DNA of 64,000 nucleotides from Tillandsia leiboldiana (taxonomy: Eukaryota > Streptophyta > Magnoliopsida > Poales > Bromeliaceae): contig CM055066.1 of assembly GCA_029204045.2 (NCBI GenBank), positions 18,176,484 to 18,240,483 on the forward strand. Direction: 5' to 3'. Shown piece by piece: positions 23,014 through 32,090 of this stretch. The notes under the pieces are model-generated. The model saw nothing but the letters and a program-made list of their open reading frames with translations, made no database searches and was not told the origin of the DNA. Made by a program: the position numbers and the translations under genes. Every line of letters starts with the position of its first letter. Positions within the stretch are counted from its first letter, which is position 1.

Positions 23014-26000
23014 TGACACGCCCCGGGGTCGAAACTGCGACCCGGCTCGCCAACAGATCCGCCACCTATGCCAAACCCGCATAGGCGAAGCGTCCTACCT
23101 GCAAGAAAAGTACTACAGCTAAACAGATATCAGAGGTATAAATAAAAATCTGCTGTATAACTAAATCAATCACTGTACAACTGGAAAAATACAACAATGT
23201 CCGTCTCCCAAAAATGGATAATCATACAATATCCTCATATACAAACTCAGAACTCAACCGGGAGGTATCTCCAATAAATACATCAGTGTACAGGCTCTCA
23301 ATACAAGACAATCCTCACTACATCAGTCTCTCAAAGAAGGAAAATAAAATAACTAATCTACTGAAGCTCTCATCTGAAAGGGGGTACTGCTACACTCCAA
23401 CGACAGGTAGGGAACTAGCTCGCGACTCCCTCGCCTCGGTCAGAAGGATCAGCAACAGGAACAACAGGAACCAGAGTAGAAGTCCCTGGGGGAAAGACAC
23501 CACGACGGGTGTGAGAACTACATCCCACAGTAGTTCTCAGTGGCTGCCGCCAACAAGCCCGACGGTCTGCCCACTAAGTCTACTAGAGGCATAAAGCAAC
23601 AAATGCAGTGCTATAAGGAAAGCTGGGAAAAGTAAACTCTACAGCTACTATGCCTCTATCTAGATGCTCAAAGAGTGGAACAGAAAGAACATGATGCCAC
23701 AACTAACTCTCATCTCTGATCACCCAATCTAAACTGACTGCCTCATCGGGTCCAGTCAAACCTGCGCCAACCTACTGCCGTTACATCCCGGAGGAGCGGA
23801 CTTACGTAGGACGTCCATGACTGCCAACACCAGCACAGCCAGAGGGACAAATGCAACGACAAGTCGCGATAGAAAAGCTCAATCTCACGCCGGTACAACA
23901 ACCCGGTCTCGCCTACTCCGGAGTGGCACTCGAGGGGAGCGACCCGCTCGAGTAAAAAGTAACCCATCTCAAGTATCTCTGTAAAGTATCTCTGTCAAGC
24001 TCAAATGTGGCTCATGCAGGCTATGATCCACGATCAAACAGATCGGTAACTCCAAGCTCAAAGCACAACTCAGTCGGAAAAAGAACCTCGACTCAAACAG
24101 GAAAAGCCCAAAACACTCTCCCAGCTATGTCGGAGAACCCTCAACGACTCAATCTGATAATGCACGCCCATGGCTGAGTCGGGAATCCTCCACGACTCGA
24201 TCTGCCAGAACCCCAAGATCCTCAAAGCTAAGTGGGAGAACCACCTCCACCACTAAATCAGAAAAACAACCCCTAGATCACACTCTACCAACTCATAGCA
24301 CAAAGTCGCATCCACTGCGAGAAACTGTCTCAACAGGCCAAACAGGCCAAACGTCGCATCTACTGCGAACAACTGCCTCAACAGGCCAACATCGCATCCA
24401 CTGCGAACAGCTGACTCAACAGGCCAAACAGGCCGAACGTCGCAACCACTGACACAATGAAGGGTCCGGGACCCCGAAAGGCTAGAACCTACAACCCAAA
24501 TCAAACAAGAACAGGCTCTAAGCATAGCCTCCCGTTGTTCTCGTCCCAAGAAAAAGGCAGACCTTAGGACCCAGACCACTCGAATCATCTCGGGTGGTTA
24601 ATTTATAGGAAAAAGGTGACATTTCTTACTGAAACCATCTGATCTGTAAGAAATCCATATTTAATGATTTTTAGTTCTTCTTAGGAAAACAGTTGAAACC
24701 AAGTTTTATATATAAGCCTCGAAGGGCTAATGCCTTCGTCCAATCAAACAAGAACAGACTCAGGCGACCCTACGATGCTTAGAAGAAAATATTTGGTTGA
24801 CAAAAATCATAAGTGTGTCCAAAAAGGTTCTGGGTTTAAGGTCCTGCTAACACTGATATACCGCTGCCACTAACACAGCGGCGACAGAAAAACAAGAAAA
24901 ATAAAACATCTCGAGACCGCCGTCTACCCAAACGGCTCCCGCTACAGATGAACAACCAACTACATCTACCAGACGCCACTCTGCTCCCAAGCACGAGTGT
25001 AACATGCATCCCACACTAAAAGATAACACCTGACCACTCGGCCCACTACCCGGGCGAGGAAGGACACTATGTCCAGGAAGGTAGAAGTGTGGATGTCTAA
25101 AGCAGAAATAACCCTAGCCCAAGTGAGGGTTTTCTACTAGTCTGGTTAAACATGCAACATGTGACGGGGTGCTAGGTCAAGTTCCAAGATAACAATAATC
25201 AACAGCTTGTAGGGAAGGACAATAAACACATGATCATCTAACAGCATCAGGAACATCAATTCCTAAATTCTAGCATGCTATACAAAATACATCTACAACA
25301 TGCAAGTCCCTACACTGATAGAATTAATGTACAGTCCATAGGTCATGAAGACGAGGCCACCCACCTGAAAATGCTAACTGTCCGGAGTTCCACAGCTGAA
25401 AACACCAGAAGCAACAACCTCCACTAATCCTCAACACCAACGGGTTCACAAACATCCGCAAATACTCCTGGGTACAACAAAAAGGTCCAAGGTTACACTT
25501 TATTCCCCAAAATAACCAAGTACAAAAATCTGCAGAAGACAGTCCTGAAGATCTGAAATTTCCACCTGCAGAAAGTGCCCTGAAAATTCCTATAAAAATA
25601 TCACAGCGAGCGTCTCGTCGAGACCTTCGAAACGGGTACATGCACGCCCAAATCCGAGCCCCGTAGGCCAAGTTACAAATTCCACAGTACAGGTGCACAA
25701 ACACTCACAACCACACAACTGTAAACTCAAACACAGATAAAAGGGGAATAGTATACCTTTGGGCAAGCCTCAGAAAAATCCCGGAAAAATACAATGATAA
25801 TCCTTGCGACGAGTAGATCCAAAAAGTGTATAGGCTCGTCTCAATCCGACAATCGGGTGCGGAGATAAAATTCCGGCAAGGGGCCGCTGTCCAAAAACTC
25901 CACCAGAAAACAGCGGCTTAGAAATGCCTCGAAAACCGTGTCATAAAAACTGAATCCAGCAAGATGATCAACACGAAAGTCGAAGACGTACCTCTCGTGA

Positions 26001-26916
26001 TTCCAACGCCGTAGAAATCATCCAAAAATACTAAATGACTAGCTCTGTGGACCTCTCAGATCAAACTGCGACGATAACGGGCCTCCGATGAAAAATCGCC
26101 ACACTGCGCTCCGATGCCGAGGTCGTCGACGCCGCGGCTTCCAAAAAATCCGGGCCTCTGCCAGAAGATGCGCAACACGAAGATCTCCAACTTTGCTAAA
26201 GGGGCTATGGGTAGGGGAGCTCGGGAAAGGGGGCAAAAAGCCCCAACAAAGTGCCTATTTATAGGCCCAGCCCGAAAATCCAACAGTTTTGGAATTTTGG
26301 CCCAAAACCGAGCGCCCGAATCTTCCGGGCTGCTACAGTAACGGGCCCAGCCCGTTACTGTTCACGCCCGGAAATCTCCCAGGCTGCCACGTAGCCTCCC
26401 AAACAGCAAACAGCTGTTTGGGCCAACCGCGCTGCGCCACGCGGCCGAAGCGGGTGCCGACACGTGGCGCCCCCGAGCGGGAAGCGCGGGTCAGCGCACC
26501 CACGTCGCGCCCACGTGCGCCCACGCGCGCCTGTCGGGCACGCAACCCGAGGCCACCGAATCCCGCTCCGTGGACCGTGCGCACAACACCGCACCAACCA
26601 AGATCTGCCATGAGTCCACCCCCGGTCCACCGTGCACCCGCGCCTTTCCCGTGGACCGCGCCTACTGCGCCCGCCAACCGGGAGGCGCCACGTGGCGAGC
26701 GCCTGGGTGCACGCCTCCGCGGTGGACCGCGCGCCTCAGCCGCCGGCAACCGCCGCGCTCCGCCGCCCGCCGCCCGCCGCCGGCGCCTCTCCGGCCGCCG
26801 GAACAGTGCCGTCGAACCTCGAAATCCGTGCCGGGTCATCCGGGCTTCGAAACATAAGTAAATAGTCCATTTTGAGCGTTTTCGCGCGCTGAATCCAAAT
26901 CCGCTGTCTGATTTGC
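23014..26916 (-). mobile_element. Gypsy LTR F, cut by the assembly gap
   Basis: The U5 end reads TGACACGCCCCGGGGTCG on the plus strand (start placed at 23014; 23011 is also possible). It runs 3.9 kb toward U3 and should need only about 170 more bases, but enters the N run. TATA-like tatttata (minus strand) is at 26256-26263 and the GC-rich U3 with CACGTG boxes at 26340-26830. The U5 hairpin pairs 23065-23071 with 23079-23085. The conserved CTCGAG block is at about 23918-23955. Whether it is a solo LTR or the 3' LTR of a full element cannot be decided because the other side is missing. It closely resembles solo LTR S. Confidence 0.85.
24295..24450. repeat. Short tandem repeat inside LTR F
   Basis: Units of about 45-50 bases contain gtcgcatccactgcgaacaactg followed by ctcaacaggccaaacaggcc. 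Three to four copies are present here and again in S (38768-38920). The related solo LTR therefore had the array before the two copies separated. Confidence 0.7.
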
Positions 26917-27016
26917 NNNNNNNNNNNNNNNNNNNNNNNNNNNNNNNNNNNNNNNNNNNNNNNNNNNNNNNNNNNNNNNNNNNNNNNNNNNNNNNNNNNN
27001 NNNNNNNNNNNNNNNN
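26917..27016. other. Assembly gap of exactly 100 N
   Basis: A run of 100 N usually stands for a gap of unknown size. The sequence to the left is the U3 end of LTR F, and to the right the middle of an unrelated LTR, so an unknown amount is missing. Anything translated across it is meaningless. Confidence 0.98.
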
Positions 27017-27127
27017 CAATCGGCTACTAAGCCGCTGTATACTGGGTTACACTAACCCGGCCACCTTGGCCACTCTCTGTTCCTTTTATTCTTTACCTTA
27101 TGGTGGTTTAATTTAAGTTAACCCTCA

Positions 27128-27185
27128 GAAATTCTTATCCAACGGGCCCCAGCCCGGTAGTCCTGCTACCATCAGATAAGATTTC
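27128..27185. ncRNA. Candidate structured motif 1 in LTR R
   Basis: The outer stem pairs gaaattCTTATC (27128-27139) with GATAAGatttc (27175-27185). Two inner hairpins are GGGC/GCCC and GGTAG/CTACC with a tcctg loop. It is one of four related three-way-junction shapes; only potential pairing is seen, not expression. Confidence 0.5.
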
Positions 27186-27234
27186 TAAGGTTGCCGATAA
27201 CACTCGCAAGTGTTACCCCGTCCTGCCGGGGGGA

Positions 27235-27283
27235 CTTGTCATACGGACACTGCCCGATAGGGTCACTGCCCAACTCTGACAAG
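27235..27283. ncRNA. Candidate structured motif 2 in LTR R
   Basis: The outer stem pairs CTTGTC (27235-27240) with GACAAG (27278-27283). Inner elements resemble motif 1: a cggacactgcccg segment and a gggtcactgccc segment. Confidence 0.5.
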
Positions 27284-27296
27284 AGTACTCTAGAAC

Positions 27297-27346
27297 CTGT
27301 CATACGGGTCGCTGCCCGGGAGAGGGACCCTGTCCAACTCCGACAG
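27297..27346. ncRNA. Candidate structured motif 3 in LTR R
   Basis: The outer stem pairs CTGTC (27297-27301) with GACAG (27342-27346). Inner hairpins are CGGGT/GCCCG and GGGAC/GTCC. Confidence 0.5.
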
Positions 27347-27374
27347 TTGTACGTTCACCCCCGGAGGTACGCCC

Positions 27375-27470
27375 ATTTTATCTTTTTCTTTTCTTTTCTT
27401 TCTCTTTTCTTTTCTTTCTTTTTTCTTTCTCTTTTCTTTTCTTTCTCTTTTCTTTCTCTTTTACTTTAGC
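27375..27470. repeat. Pyrimidine (CTTTT)n-type run
   Basis: About 95 bases consist almost wholly of C and T in ctttt, ctttct and cttttctttt units. A mirror-symmetric pyrimidine run of this kind can form triplex DNA; no function is implied. Confidence 0.85.
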
Positions 27471-27599
27471 ACTTGGCCTCTTTGCTCTTAACACTTGCTT
27501 TTCTGTCTTATACGAGCTTGTAGCTCCCTTTTTGCCACTGGCAATCTCTTTCTTTAAGCATTTAGCTCTTTACTTTCACTTTTAGCCTTTCGAAAGTAC

Positions 27600-27646
27600 C
27601 TCGTCCGACGGGTCACTGCCCAGGGAGTCCTGCTCCACATGACGAG
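27600..27646. ncRNA. Candidate structured motif 4 in LTR R
   Basis: The outer stem pairs CTCGTC (27600-27605) with GACGAG (27641-27646). Inner hairpins are CGGGT/GCCC and GGGAG/CTCC with a tcctg loop. Outer-stem bases differ from motifs 1-3 with pairing preserved. Confidence 0.5.
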
Positions 27647-27929
27647 TCTCAAATTCGAATGCGCCCTTTACATTCTCGATATGCTCTTTTAGCCGCTTTT
27701 AGCTTGCTATTAAACTTTACCTTTTACATTTATTACCTCTTATCCTAGGTCTTGCCATAAGGATAATTAGAGAGTCTCCTGGACTCTTAAACATTTCACC
27801 TTCATTTATTTAACTCAAATTGAAGTTAAAGTTATTGTCCATTTGCCCAGACACCCTATGACTTTCTAGGGTTATATTTGATCAACTCTTTAACCTTGGG
27901 ATCTTATCCACTTTCCTGATTCCTCATTG

Positions 27930-28640
27930 AATCCTAGAGTTAACTTAACTCTATTTTCCTGTTCCACCATTAACTTAGAGTTACACTGACTCTAATTCCA
28001 TGTTCCACTGTTATCTTAGAATTACATTGACTCTACTTTTCTGTTTTCCCTTTCATATCTCCACACTTGATCCACCTTTTCCATCCTCCTGATTCCTTAC
28101 TGAATCCTAGAGTTAACTTAACTCTATTTTTCTGTTCCACTTTTAGCTTAGAGTTACACAGACTCTAATCTCCTGTTCCACTTTTATCTTAGAGTTACAC
28201 TGTCTCTAATTTCCTGTCTGTGAGTTTTAACTCCTCTGGATCACCTTAGGTTCCCTTTACCTAAGTTCCATGTCATACTCATCCTAGAGTTCCTTGACTC
28301 TATGTTGATCACTAGTTCACCTTAGGTCCCCTTTACCTAAGTTCCATGTCATACTCATCCTAGAGTTCCTTGACTCTATGTTGAACACTAGTTCTCCTTA
28401 GGTTCTCTTTACCTAAGTTCCATGTCATATACACCTAGAGTTTTCTGACTCTATGTTGATCACTCTATCCAGTGTCCTTAGGTTATCACCTAAGACCATG
28501 CCACTCATCCTTCCTAGGATAACTCCTAAGTTGATGTCACTCGTCAAATCCCTAAACTAGGTTTTCTCCTAGTCTTACTACCAACAAGTTCTGTTCCCTT
28601 ATGTCACATGATTCCTAGGGTTGTACCCTAACATGATCAC
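27930..28640. repeat. Chain of short inverted repeats in LTR R
   Basis: More than ten small hairpins follow each other. Examples are TAGAGT...ACTCTA units at about 27935, 28105, 28290 and 28350, and CTTAGGT/ACCTAAG at 28245-28265, 28321-28341 and 28477-28494. Units of about 45-60 bases are loosely repeated in tandem (ctgttccac...tagagttaca...gactctaat). Confidence 0.7.
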
Positions 28641-29095
28641 AGTCATCAAGTAATTACTCATTTCTACGCATGTAATTATTTTCATATCCATCATAAAAAT
28701 AATATTTATCCTCTAAGTCCTTTTTGCACATGAAAATGAATTATCTTCTTTTGGCAACTGACAGTTGCATTTATCATCTGTGTCCATCTACACATACAAA
28801 TTTATCCCCTATTGTGGATAAATCATAAATATCACTTTTCCTCTAAATTTCTCTACACATGCACATATATCATCTGTTATTGGCAACCAACAGTTGCTCT
28901 TTTCATCTGTGTTCCTCTAAACATGCAATCTTATTCATAATTACCTAACGCCTCTAACAGGCTACTATCATGCTTCGAATCGAAAAGCAAAGGAGCAAGG
29001 GGAGAGGCCACCCATTTTCGGCAGAATTCCCCACCTTGTGGTGTCCCCAATTGCTCGTAGACACTTGCAATTGGTCTCCGCGCGATTCCACTTGT

Positions 29096-29815
29096 CTCCT
29101 CGAGCTTGCACGCAAAACGGTGCACGTCCCTCGAGTCCGCACGCAAAACGGTGCACGTCCTACAACCCTGCACACAAAACGATGCATGTCACTAAAACCC
29201 ATACGTAAAAATGGTGTGCGCCACTTCAGCCGGCATGCAAAACGATGCGCGGCAACACGATCTGCACGCGAAACGGTGCACGTACCTCTAAACTGCACGT
29301 AAAACGGTGCATGTCTGACTGTAGGGTTGCACGCAAAACGGTGCATATTTTTCTTAGCCCTGCACGAAAAATGATGCACAACATTAGAATCTACACGTAA
29401 AATGGTGCGCATTGGTCCAACCCGCACGCAAAACGGAGCACGTACCCCGTATTGGCACGCAAAACGGTGCACATTCTATGATAGGATTGCACGCAAAACG
29501 ATGCACATTTTTCCAGCCCTGTACGTAAAACAGAGCGTATCATTAGAGTCTACTCGACAAATGGTGTCCGCTAGTCCAACCTGTGCGCAAAACGGAGCAC
29601 TTACCTCGTGTCGGCACGCAAAACGGTGCACATTCTACGATAGGATTGCACGCAAAACGATGCACATTTTTTCAGCCCTGTACGTAAAACAGAGCGTATC
29701 ATTAGAGTCTACTCGACAAATGGTGTCCGCTAGTCCAACCTGTGCGCAAAACGGAGCACTTATCTCGTGTCGGCACGCAAAACGAGACGTGCCAAAAACG
29801 CCCGCAAAACTCGAG
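29096..29815. repeat. Tandem array with a cacgcaaaacggtgcac core
   Basis: About 21 units of 30-34 bases share the core cgcaaaacggtgcac with variable 14-18 base linkers. Near the right end five units form a higher-order repeat: the stretch starting gtacgtaaaac at 29521 recurs at 29680, a period of 159 bases. Linkers within the two higher-order copies are almost identical, so they duplicated recently. Confidence 0.88.
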
Positions 29816-30454
29816 CAGTAAGACGGCACAGAGAAGTTGGGTCCCTAACATGCATGTGGGCAAAGGGGTCAAACCCATAATCCAAAAGGGAGTATAGAAA
29901 CTGTGCCGAAATACCACAAAAATATAACAAACGGCCTACCTTGACGGCATCGCGTAGTCCATCTAACTTTTTGGAGCATTTTGCGCGCTCCACGATGCCC
30001 ACAATGCCTCGCCGCAACACTCCCCGATCTTCTCCCTCACTCTCCCTCACTCTCGGATGAAGAAGGAAACGAAGAAGGAGAAGAAGTGGCTTGCGGGGAG
30101 GAAGAAGAAGAAGAAAAAGAGGAAAAGGGGAGGGGGCGGTCCACGGTGCACGGTGCACCGTGCACCGGCCGGTGCACCACACCCACCCGGGTGCACCCGG
30201 CCCACGCAAGAGGAAGGGCGTCCACGTGGTCGCGTCCCGCACATTAGTGCGCGCCAGCTGTGCGCATTGCGCAGCGCATCCCGCGTCTTGGAAATCCGTT
30301 TTTGTTCCGTTTTCTGTCTTTTTTTCGTCCGTTTCCGTCCAAACTTGACACGCGGCTTCGTTTCAGCTTAATTTACCACAGAAAAATTTAAATTTTCAGT
30401 TTGAGCCATTTCTGGGTCACCAAAGCCCTACTGTGTCCAGAATCATTGGCGGAC

Positions 30455-30670
30455 CCCGTTCTCGCAATCCGGGTATCCAATCAACACGAAATTTTTACTG
30501 TGACCTTAAAACATAATTACACAGCTCCTGTAATTTTCTCAGAATTTTTCGACACTGTTGGCAAAGCCCGTTCTCACTATCGGGTATCCGATCAACGCGA
30601 AACTTTTTCTGTGATCTTAAAACATATTTACGGGACTCCCGTAATTTTCTCGGAATTTTCCGACACTGTG
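30455..30670. repeat. Two-copy repeat near the U3 start of LTR R
   Basis: Two units of about 120 bases are related: each has ccgttctc, then gggtatcc/atcaac and gcgaaa or cacgaaa, then cttaaaacata, gtaattttctc and tttt(c)cgacactg. They start near 30458 and 30576. Confidence 0.75.
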
Positions 30671-30850
30671 AATTTTGCACTAAAAATCTAGGCCCCCTTT
30701 CTCAAATACATTTTTAGATCTGTCCATTTTAACCCGATTTGGGCCTAACTCGCGTCCAAATGTTCCTTACTTCCCCAACTTTCATAACACTAGTATTTCA
30801 TACCACCTTTATTTACATTTATTTATATACCAAAATTCCGGTTCACTACA

Positions 30851-31152
30851 GAAGCTACGATCCGGATTGAACTGGTGTATGAACGAACCACCTTCGGGAT
30901 CCGGATTGAATAATCTGATCCGGATCCTGAACAAGTCTCATGTTCAGTTCTTGATTTTTATGCAATAAGAAATTCTTCCAAGTGTTTCTACACTACAAGA
31001 AGTATTCGGATCACCGAAAATATTTAGTTAAACTTACCTGATCCTTTTGAATTCTTCTTTCTTGAGATTGAGGTATATGATCCAAACTTCATTCATCTTC
31101 AATCTTCAAGACTTAACACTTTCACGAAATGCGCCAAAACAAATCCTTAACA
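30851..31152 (-). mobile_element. Sirevirus LTR fragment (E-like)
   Basis: This 302-base piece matches the right part of LTR E (22551-22851), including the gatccggatcctgaac segment, and ends TTAACA. The left part was separated by insertion of R and is lost with the gap. It differs from E at many positions and has different flanks, so it is a separate element inserted in LTR H. Confidence 0.8.
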
Positions 31153-32090
31153 ACCCGAGGGTGTGAGACACACCGGAGTGTATCCCAGTGGGCACGACGA
31201 GCCGAGAAATAGCAGATCGTACCTACTGGTATACAATGCTAGAGGATAGTAATAGATCATGGGTTAGGGTAAAGCAGATATATAACTGGTGCTGTAAAGA
31301 AAGAAAAACTTATAATCTGGGTACGAGCATAGGCGATAATTTTAGCAGAATTTAAAACAGGACAAACATGTATCAGGATAATCAACGCATCAAGGAGTTA
31401 GGACAATCAGCCAGATAACAATGAAACTATAATCAAAGGCATCACAAAGAATCATATACAGGTAGTAAGCTACACATGCATCAAAGAATCAAGGAAGTAT
31501 GTTAAAGTAACTTAACAACACATGCATCAAATAAATGAAAACACAAAGACCCAATCACAAGCTACCATATTGGCCTTCACAAGACCTCAGGCAAGGCTGC
31601 CCACCTGGCACCACCTAGTTGACATTCCCTCCACTGAGGGTCACGGCTTGCAACTGCTAACCACTTTACCGGTAAAGAACATCGCTATGGGTAGCAAATC
31701 CGCTGATGTTCGTGAAGTACAACGGTGCGGGCGATCATAACGCAAATGCTCAAGCTCACGGTCCACTGACCGGGTAATCGGCAAAAAGCCAGATAATAAT
31801 CCCTTCAGGGATGCAACAATAATAATATCTCAACTCAATGCAAGATCATCAACAGAACATAACTCAAATGCAAGATCAAGGCAAATCTCTCTCAACGGAA
31901 GCTCACAGATAAACTCAACTCAACCACACAAACCAACCAAATGATACAAAACTTAAACACATATTTTTAAGAAAACTGTTTTGAAAAGTCCAAACCTCGA
32001 AGAGCGTTGCCCTCGTCCTATCAAACAAGAACAGACTCAGGCGACACTACGAAGCTTGGGTTTTCGGTCCAAACCTCGCAGAGCAGTGCC
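31153..32090 (-). mobile_element. Gypsy LTR H, first visible part
   Basis: Reverse-strand LTR sequence resembles F, S and B in layout: gtgtgagacacacc...cccagtgggcac corresponds to the gtgtgagaactac...ctcagtgggtg segment elsewhere. A putative donor (rc of AGGTGGGC) lies at about 31590. A 79-base unit (31989-32067, aaacctcgaagagcgttgcc...) is repeated in tandem starting at 32068, and G inserted into the second copy. The start of the LTR is missing. Confidence 0.65.
32086..32090 (+). other. Target-site duplication of G, left copy (GTGCC)
   Basis: GTGCC here equals GTGCC at 51996-52000, directly outside both LTRs. It proves that 32091-51995 is one complete insertion. Confidence 0.95.

Larger units (their letters stand above)
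27017..30850 (-). mobile_element. LTR R of a different gypsy family, 5' side lost in the gap
   Basis: The right end gttcactaca (minus strand TGTAGTGAACCGGAA) matches the usual start of many plant gypsy LTRs. After it the Sirevirus LTR resumes with gaagctacgatccgg, a junction that can be checked against LTR E (22550-22566), so R inserted there; the TSD candidate is gaagc. The 3.8 kb contain a set of compact hairpin motifs (27128-27646), a pyrimidine run (27375-27470), a chain of small hairpins (27930-28640), a tandem array (29096-29815), a G/A-rich strand switch (30055-30135) and two copies of a 120-base unit (30455-30670). No PBS, PPT or coding domain is visible. Confidence 0.7.

Noticed and set aside
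26333..27116. Long frames running through the gap with runs of X
   Set aside because: They are artefacts of translating 100 N; the sequences on the two sides belong to unrelated elements.
28954..29472. Minus-strand frame of 172 codons with repeated HRFAC and PFC motifs
   Set aside because: It is the translation of the tandem array with core cgcaaaacggtgcac. Unit length varies between 30 and 34 bases, so the frame is not preserved by design.
29096..29815. Possible CRISPR-like array
   Set aside because: The repeats are degenerate, spacers are not unique (five-unit blocks recur), and the setting is a plant LTR. It is an ordinary tandem repeat.
30851..31152. Partner LTR of Sirevirus E
   Set aside because: It shares layout with 22551-22851, but many differences and non-matching flanks (ggtta against acccg) show it belongs to another insertion.
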